Of a stretch of 64,000 nt of DNA, positions 58,772 to 64,000 are shown one piece after another. The notes beneath the pieces are model-generated. The model searched no databases and was not told where the DNA came from. It worked only from the letters and a program-made list of their open reading frames with translations. The stretch is from Brotaphodocola faecis (GTDB lineage Bacteria; Bacillota; Clostridia; Lachnospirales; Lachnospiraceae). The position numbers and the translations under genes are program-made. Location: contig NZ_JBBMFJ010000014.1 of assembly GCF_040096075.1 (NCBI RefSeq), positions 19,483 through 83,482 of the forward strand. The letters are read 5' to 3'. The number at the start of each line of letters is the position of its first letter. Position 1 is the stretch's first letter.

Positions 58772-59098
58772 TCATTGGACAAATAGTCCAATGCGCAGCT
58801 GCTCCAGATAGGAAAAGAGATACCGCTTCTCTCCAAAAACTTCCCGGTAAACCGGATTTTCCTGCGGTCCAGCCAGAAGTTCCTCCATATGCACACCAAG
58901 AAGGCGGCTCAGCGCGTACAGATGATCCACAGACGGAAGCGCTTTTCCCTGAAACCACCGGTAAACCGGCTGCGGGCAGGAAAGGAACAGATAATCCTGA
59001 ATGTCCCGCACACTGTAACCAGACTTGCGGATCCGATAGCGCAGAAGATCCCCGCTCTGCTTCAGATCCAGATTCGGGTAACCTTCCCGTCTCTCCAT
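58772..59098 (-). CDS. Small helix-turn-helix protein (XRE-like)
   Basis: A 108-residue protein with an XRE-type helix-turn-helix (LLRYRIRKSGYSVRDIQDYL, QPVYRWFQGKALPSVDHLYA, LSRLLGVHMEELL). No dimerisation domain beyond the C-terminal 25 residues is evident. An inverted repeat ATTGGAC/GTCCAAT lies at its 3' end. It may regulate the adjoining hypothetical gene or the hybrid kinase gene upstream. Confidence 0.82.
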   Translation of the reverse strand: MERREGYPNLDLKQSGDLLRYRIRKSGYSVRDIQDYLFLSCPQPVYRWFQGKALPSVDHLYALSRLLGVHMEELLAGPQENPVYREVFGEKRYLFSYLEQLRIGLFVQ

Positions 59099-59120
59099 AT
59101 CAGTTCACCTTCCTTACCTT

Positions 59121-62100
59121 TTATACCCTTTGGGGACATTTTTCTGCCAGGATCCGAAGCAGCTCCGCTGCCTCCACCGGCTTTGCGATATAACCGTCCA
59201 TTCCAGCCTGCTCGCACTGGCGGATGCTGTCTGCGGAAGACTGGGCTGTCATGGCCAGAATCGTCACGGTTCCGGCATCCGGACGACCCAGCGCACGGAT
59301 CCTTCTTGTTGCCTCCAGTCCGTCCATGACTGGCATCATGACATCCATCAGAACCACATCAAAGCTTCCTGTTTCGGATTCCGCAAATTTCTGAACCGCC
59401 TCAGCTCCATTCCATGCTTTTTCCGTTTTCGCCCCTGCTTCGGTCAGATAAAATTCCGCAATCTCCATATTGATTTCATTATCCTCAACCAGCAGGATCT
59501 TCATGTCAGACACATCGGCCGCTGCCGTCCCATCACTATCCTGGCCCGCATGAACTGTCTCATCCAGAAGGAACGGAAGCTGGAATGTAAAGGTCGTTCC
59601 CTCCCCCTCCACACTTTCCACCTGTATGCAGCCATTCATCTGTTCAACCAGTCCTTTCACGATGGACATGCCAAGACCGGTTCCCTTATACTGAGTTCTG
59701 GCGTCCGACTTTTCCTGGGTAAAGGGTTTGAACAGTCCATTTTTTACAAACTCTTCCCGCATGCCGATGCCGGTATCCGTGATCTTAAACTCATAAAAAG
59801 CCTGTTTTCCATCACAGGAAAGTTCCTTCGCATAAGTATCAATCCGACCTCCCGGTTTATTATATTTGATGGCATTGCTCAAAAGGTTTACCATAATCTG
59901 CCGCAGGTGCAGCGGATTTCCAACCAGAGCTGTATGCTGGATGGCTTCCCTGTGCCGGTAATGCAGGATTCCGGTTTCCAGAAGCTGGGCATCCACCAGG
60001 GCGGCCGTTTCCGTCATCAGATTTTCCAAATCAAAAGCCTCTCTGGCTTCCGCCTCCTGTTTCGTTTCAATGCGGCCCATATCCAGCACATCATTGACCA
60101 GCGCCAGCAGATGGCTGGTGGAAAGGCTGATCTTGCCCAGACATTCCTCCACCCGTTCCCGGTCATCTATATTCCGGCGGATGATCTCCAGCATACCCAT
60201 CACACCATTGATGGGGGTCTTGATGTCATGGCTCATACGGTTTAAAAACTCTGTCTTGGCCTTGCTTGCCAGGTCTGCCTCCTCATAGGCCACCTGCAGG
60301 CGCTCCTTTTCCTTCTGCTCCTGCTCATGGAAAACCGACGTATTCTTAAAGAGAATGATGCCGTGCACCACGTTCATCTCACGCCCGGTCTTTTCGTCAT
60401 ACAGCGTATCCTGGGACATCAGTACCGTCTTCTGCAGCCATTCCGGCTCTCCCTTTGCTCCGGTCTCCTGATACTCCACCGTAACCTGTTTGGCGCCATT
60501 GCGGAAACGCTCCAGAAGTTTCTCCGAAGAGTCCACAATACGGTAATTCTCCATGGTATCCTCTGTGACAAAACCACTTCTGAATGTACAGTATTCGTTG
60601 TAGGCGCAGGGCGTCTGCTGCATAATCTCAAATTCATCACTGCCGGACGGATAAAAGATTTTTTCCAGCCGGTCATGGGTTAAGTCCACCGTGTAGACCG
60701 CCTCGGCTGTATCCATCAGCGCGTCCACATAATTGCCATTTTCCAGAATGGACTGCTTCATCTGCTCATAATACCTGGTCAGCTGGACCTTCTCATTGGC
60801 TGACACCTGATTTTTGTCATGGAACGGCTCAAAACCAAAGATAAAATGATGCAGCCGCCCGTCTTCCGTATTGTTTAAAAAGAGCAACGTCATGCGGCCT
60901 CTGCGCACCTTTTCACCGTCCGTACACTGATACGGAAATTCCAGCTTTTCCCGCGTACTGCTCAGCACCTGCTTCAGCGCCTCCGGCTGCAGCTTCTGGC
61001 GCAATAGTCCGCGTTCCGCTCCCCGGGCCAGTTCCTGTACGATCTGCTCCACCGCGCCGGTGTAGCTGCCGTCTTCCGCCAGAAAAAACTCGGAATCTGC
61101 ACGCAGCACCCGGTACTGGTCGAGCAATGCATCGCAATACAGGCAGTCTGAAAACGAATAGCCCTGCTGTTTGACTGTATCCAGCAGCCGGATATTTTCA
61201 TTCTGCTTCTCCGCCGCTTCCAGCATCTTGGCGCGGTTCTTATCGACATACATATTCTTATCGGCCTGCCGGAACAGATCCCGCATGCCGCAGGATTCAA
61301 AATCCGATGAAATCGCATAACCAGCCGCATAGCTGATGGGCATCTCCGGATGATTGGCAGAATAGTCCGCTGTCTGGCTCCGCACCTGGGAAAGGCAGGC
61401 TTCCACCGCCTCCCGCTCCAGTCCGCGGATCACGGCCAGAAACTCATCTCCTCCGTCGCGTCCCACAAAATGCTCCGCCGGCATAGCCGCGCGCAGCTGC
61501 ACCGCAAAGGATCGGATGTATTCGTCTCCCTTCTCATGGCCGAGATTATTGTTGATGATACGCAGATTGTTTAAATCAAACACACAGACTGCAACCGTTT
61601 CCCCATCTTCCAGGAATGTATCATTGTCCAGAATTTCCTCACACTTATTTTTATTCGGAAGCCCCGTAGCCTCATCCAGATAAACCTTCTTCTGCAGAAT
61701 GCGGTTCTGGGCCGCATAGCGCAGTGCCTTAAATATTTCCATGGCAATCAGGACCAGAAGTCCTGCTATATCTGCAAAGACCACCTGCTCCAGCTGATTC
61801 AGTGCCGTTGCCTTTCTCTGGGAATAGGCCTCCGCAAGTCCGGTAGCCTCATCACAGATCCGGAAGAACTGCTCACTCTTTTCGATGATCTGCGTGTTTT
61901 CATAGCCATTTTCCCGCACAAGCTGTATTTCCACTTTCAGGGTTTCAAAATAAGCTTCCAGCTCCTGCAGCTTATCCTGGAATGCAGAATCGTCCAGACG
62001 GACCAGGTTTAGATCATCACTTCCATAGCGGAGTCCGATTATGATCGACTCCACCTCCTCAAGCATCTCATCCTGCGGACTTTGTAAGTTTTCCAGCTTG

Positions 62101-62276
62101 ACCATACGCTGGGTCATGCCGCGCACCAGACCGGCGTAGTTTACCACCCTTGCTGTCCCCTGGATTTTCCCCACCAGAGACATAATACAGAAAAATAATA
62201 CAATCAGCACTGTAGTCAGAACCGTCATGCATACACGGCTTACATAGGTCAGTTTTTTTCCAGTGTTCTTTTTCAT
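59121..62276 (-). CDS. Hybrid sensor histidine kinase with an internal GGDEF domain
   Basis: A 1051-residue membrane signalling protein. Two membrane segments (about 14-36 and 167-185) enclose a helical extracellular domain. A GGDEF domain (about 200-350) has an intact GGDEF at 275-279 and FDLNNLRIINNNLGH, where the second metal Asp is Asn. A PAS-like stretch follows, then HisKA with His683 in NRMSHDIKTPINGVMGMLEI, HATPase with GTGLGMSIVKGLVEQMNG, and a C-terminal receiver with its Asp in VVLMDVMMPVMDG. The start MKKNTGKK at 62276 is chosen because upstream codons overlap another gene fragment. Confidence 0.87.
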   Translation of the reverse strand: MKKNTGKKLTYVSRVCMTVLTTVLIVLFFCIMSLVGKIQGTARVVNYAGLVRGMTQRMVKLENLQSPQDEMLEEVESIIIGLRYGSDDLNLVRLDDSAFQDKLQELEAYFETLKVEIQLVRENGYENTQIIEKSEQFFRICDEATGLAEAYSQRKATALNQLEQVVFADIAGLLVLIAMEIFKALRYAAQNRILQKKVYLDEATGLPNKNKCEEILDNDTFLEDGETVAVCVFDLNNLRIINNNLGHEKGDEYIRSFAVQLRAAMPAEHFVGRDGGDEFLAVIRGLEREAVEACLSQVRSQTADYSANHPEMPISYAAGYAISSDFESCGMRDLFRQADKNMYVDKNRAKMLEAAEKQNENIRLLDTVKQQGYSFSDCLYCDALLDQYRVLRADSEFFLAEDGSYTGAVEQIVQELARGAERGLLRQKLQPEALKQVLSSTREKLEFPYQCTDGEKVRRGRMTLLFLNNTEDGRLHHFIFGFEPFHDKNQVSANEKVQLTRYYEQMKQSILENGNYVDALMDTAEAVYTVDLTHDRLEKIFYPSGSDEFEIMQQTPCAYNEYCTFRSGFVTEDTMENYRIVDSSEKLLERFRNGAKQVTVEYQETGAKGEPEWLQKTVLMSQDTLYDEKTGREMNVVHGIILFKNTSVFHEQEQKEKERLQVAYEEADLASKAKTEFLNRMSHDIKTPINGVMGMLEIIRRNIDDRERVEECLGKISLSTSHLLALVNDVLDMGRIETKQEAEAREAFDLENLMTETAALVDAQLLETGILHYRHREAIQHTALVGNPLHLRQIMVNLLSNAIKYNKPGGRIDTYAKELSCDGKQAFYEFKITDTGIGMREEFVKNGLFKPFTQEKSDARTQYKGTGLGMSIVKGLVEQMNGCIQVESVEGEGTTFTFQLPFLLDETVHAGQDSDGTAAADVSDMKILLVEDNEINMEIAEFYLTEAGAKTEKAWNGAEAVQKFAESETGSFDVVLMDVMMPVMDGLEATRRIRALGRPDAGTVTILAMTAQSSADSIRQCEQAGMDGYIAKPVEAAELLRILAEKCPQRV

Positions 62277-62281
62277 ATTCC

Positions 62282-62458
62282 TTATCTGCTTCCCCCCGTC
62301 TTCTTCTGCGAAATAGCCAGGCCCGCCCGGGTGAACAGCACCTCCACGGGTATAAAATACTGCAGGAGCACCTTCGTCGAAACAAAGGTAGCTCCCCACA
62401 TAATCTGTGTGCCGCAGGCCAGCATATGGCCGGTGATCTGTTTTCTCTCTTGTGTCAT
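62282..62458 (-). pseudogene. N-terminal fragment of a DMT/EamA family transporter
   Basis: About 45 codons from ATG 62458 (ribosome site AGGAGA) read TQERKQITGHMLACGTQIMW then GATFVSTKVLLQYFIPVEVL, the first transmembrane segment and loop of an EamA permease, then lose similarity. The remaining nine segments are missing. It sits immediately upstream of the hybrid kinase; a deletion probably joined the two. Confidence 0.75.
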
Positions 62459-62545
62459 GGTATGTAATCTCCTGTCACTGACCAAATATCTGATCATTCT
62501 TCTGTCATTCGGAAACATGTTTTCCGCATGCCTCCCACTCATGGA

Positions 62546-63910
62546 TCATGCCTGCTCCATCCGTTTCAGCTCCGGCAAAACCGTGCACAGCATCGTGATA
62601 AAGCACAAGCTTCCGCCAATCACATTGGAAACCGGCTCTGCCAGGAACACGCCATCGGTTCCCATATGCAGCGCGTACGGCATGAAATAAGTCAGCGGAA
62701 CCACAATAAACACCTTTCGAAGCAGCGAGAAAAAGATTGCCTGCTTCTTTTTATTCAGCGATTTAAACGTAGTCTGTCCCATATACTGGAAATCCATGAA
62801 AATGAATGCCGCAAAATACTGCTTCAGGGCCGGAACCGCATCCTGCATGAGAACCGGATCAGAACTGAACACTCCAATCAGCGCCTCCGGAGCCAGAACG
62901 ATGACACTCCACATCACCGCAGTATAGCCCAGGATCAGAAGTCCCATCATCATGCCCGCTTTCCGTACCCGGGCCGGACGGCGCGCGCCGTAGTTGTAGC
63001 TTAAAATCGGAGAAGATCCGTCATTGATTGCGGAAATTGGTGTCTCCACCAGCTGACGCACACTGGATACAATCGTCATAACTGAAATGTAAATATCTCC
63101 ACCTGTAGCGGAAAGCACGTGGTTACAGCAAATCGTCACCAGACTGTTGGTCAGCTGCATGATGAAACCAGCCGTGCCAAGACTGACAATTTCTTTAGCA
63201 TACCCGGCATATTTTGCAAGTTCTGCACTGCGCAAAAAACGCACCTTCAGCTCCGCTTTTCCGGTAAGAAAGCGCAGAACAAAGGCTGCTGATAAAAACT
63301 GAGAAATAACCGTTGCCATGGCCGCTCCCCGCACACCGAATCCCAGCACAAAGATAAACAGCGGATCCAGAACCAGATTGGCCGCCGCTCCGATTGCAAC
63401 GGAAAGCATACCGGTCAGGGAATAGCCCTGCGCGTTGATAAATGGGTTCATACCCACCGCGATCATGGACGGCAGTGTACCGATCAGATAAAGAATCATG
63501 TACGGGCAGGCATAAACCAGTGCCCCCTCCGATGCCCCGAACAATATCAGAATCGGGCGTATCAGCAGCATTCCGATTACCATCAGAGCCACTCCGGTAA
63601 GACAGAGCAGGGAAAAGGAAGTATTCATAATATCATTTGCTTCCTGCGTCTCTTTTTTGCCTCTGTGAATGGAAAATAACGGTGCGCCGCCACCTCCGTA
63701 CAGATTCGAAAATGCCGTGATGATCACAATCAGCGGAAAGCAAAGCCCCACTGCTCCAAGCGCCGCCGTTCCCACCTCCGGAATCCGGGCAATGTAAATG
63801 CGGTCCACGATGTTGTAGAGCAGATTTAAAATCTGGGCCACCAGCATGGGAACCGCCGCCCCTAAGATGTTGCCGGTCACTGTGCCATGTTCAAAATCAA
63901 GTTGTTTCAT
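62546..63910 (-). CDS. MATE family efflux transporter
   Basis: A 454-residue membrane protein with twelve hydrophobic segments, two MatE domains, and motifs MLVAQILNLLYNIVDRIYIA, GMNPFINAQGYSLTGMLSVA and ETPISAINDGSSPILSYNYG. Members export drugs or metabolites using Na+ or H+. The start ATG 63910 has a weak ribosome site (AAAGGA). A MITE copy begins 18 bp upstream and could carry or disturb its promoter. Confidence 0.93.
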   Translation of the reverse strand: MKQLDFEHGTVTGNILGAAVPMLVAQILNLLYNIVDRIYIARIPEVGTAALGAVGLCFPLIVIITAFSNLYGGGGAPLFSIHRGKKETQEANDIMNTSFSLLCLTGVALMVIGMLLIRPILILFGASEGALVYACPYMILYLIGTLPSMIAVGMNPFINAQGYSLTGMLSVAIGAAANLVLDPLFIFVLGFGVRGAAMATVISQFLSAAFVLRFLTGKAELKVRFLRSAELAKYAGYAKEIVSLGTAGFIMQLTNSLVTICCNHVLSATGGDIYISVMTIVSSVRQLVETPISAINDGSSPILSYNYGARRPARVRKAGMMMGLLILGYTAVMWSVIVLAPEALIGVFSSDPVLMQDAVPALKQYFAAFIFMDFQYMGQTTFKSLNKKKQAIFFSLLRKVFIVVPLTYFMPYALHMGTDGVFLAEPVSNVIGGSLCFITMLCTVLPELKRMEQA

Positions 63911-63927
63911 GTTTCTTTTGTCCTTTT

Positions 63928-64000
63928 GTAACTGTTCAGTACCCTCACAGTTACGGGCAAAAATCCATTGAAAATTGCCTTCGGCAATGGGATTTTTGCC
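63928..64000 (+). repeat. IS66-like MITE, copy cut by the window edge
   Basis: The first 73 bases of a full copy, beginning GTAACTGTTCAG and including the GGCAAAAATCC stem through GGATTTTTGCC. The right end and any duplication of the left flank GTCCTTTT lie outside the window. Confidence 0.85.

Noticed and set aside
1..64000. CRISPR array
   Set aside because: No regularly spaced direct repeats were seen; the repeated sequences are dispersed and have inverted ends with target duplications.

Overview
The window looks like a chromosomal segment of a spore-forming, anaerobic, hydrogen-metabolising member of the Firmicutes, most likely Lachnospiraceae. Supporting signs are sporulation sigma-K, the [FeFe]-hydrogenase maturases HydE/HydG/HydF, gltBD, an SLH-domain protein, an Rrf2 regulator, strong AGGAGG ribosome binding sites and moderately GC-rich coding sequence. 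No species can be named from sequence alone. Most genes are on the minus strand.

Left part (1-19.3 kb): after a partial galE comes the main discovery, a sporulation sigma-K gene split in two. Its 3' segment is at 574-933 and its 5' segment at 18988-19266, both minus. Between them lies an 18.05-kb skin-type element with a large serine recombinase at its left end. The two junctions share a core AAAT flanked on the element side by matching inverted arms. Joining at that core gives an uninterrupted 212-codon sigK. The cargo is metabolic rather than phage-like: a complete branched-chain amino acid ABC operon (livKHMGF), a ROK sugar kinase, a mannose-6-phosphate isomerase, a YesM/YesN-type two-component pair and an AfuABC/Fbp-like ABC transporter with two binding proteins. 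The last group resembles a hexose-phosphate sensing and uptake module.

Middle part (19.3-36 kb): a small lipoprotein with a damaged signal peptide, an MBL-fold hydrolase and an NhaC antiporter lie on the minus strand. Divergent from them is a TM1266-hydE-hydG-hydF operon preceded by a leader with riboswitch-like architecture. HflK/HflC, a cell-wall-binding repeat protein, a MacAB-like efflux operon, an SLH protein, tRNA-Asp and a decayed ATPase gene follow.

Right part (36-64 kb): housekeeping genes dominate: gltD/gltB with an attenuator-like leader, HPr, queH, rpoD, a lipid kinase, mutY, birA, argF, an SPFH/NfeD pair, an rRNA/tRNA methyltransferase, nadE, an Rrf2 regulator, a GntR-ABC operon with a clear promoter and operator, a large hybrid histidine kinase carrying a GGDEF domain, and a MATE transporter.

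Two dispersed repeat families run through the window. One is a 133-bp IS66-like MITE with GTAA ends and 8-bp target duplications, which also occurs as 27-bp internal-deletion forms. The other is a 170-bp palindromic repeat whose two copies show compensatory base changes in their stems. All functions are read from motifs, context and recalled family knowledge; no database search was run.
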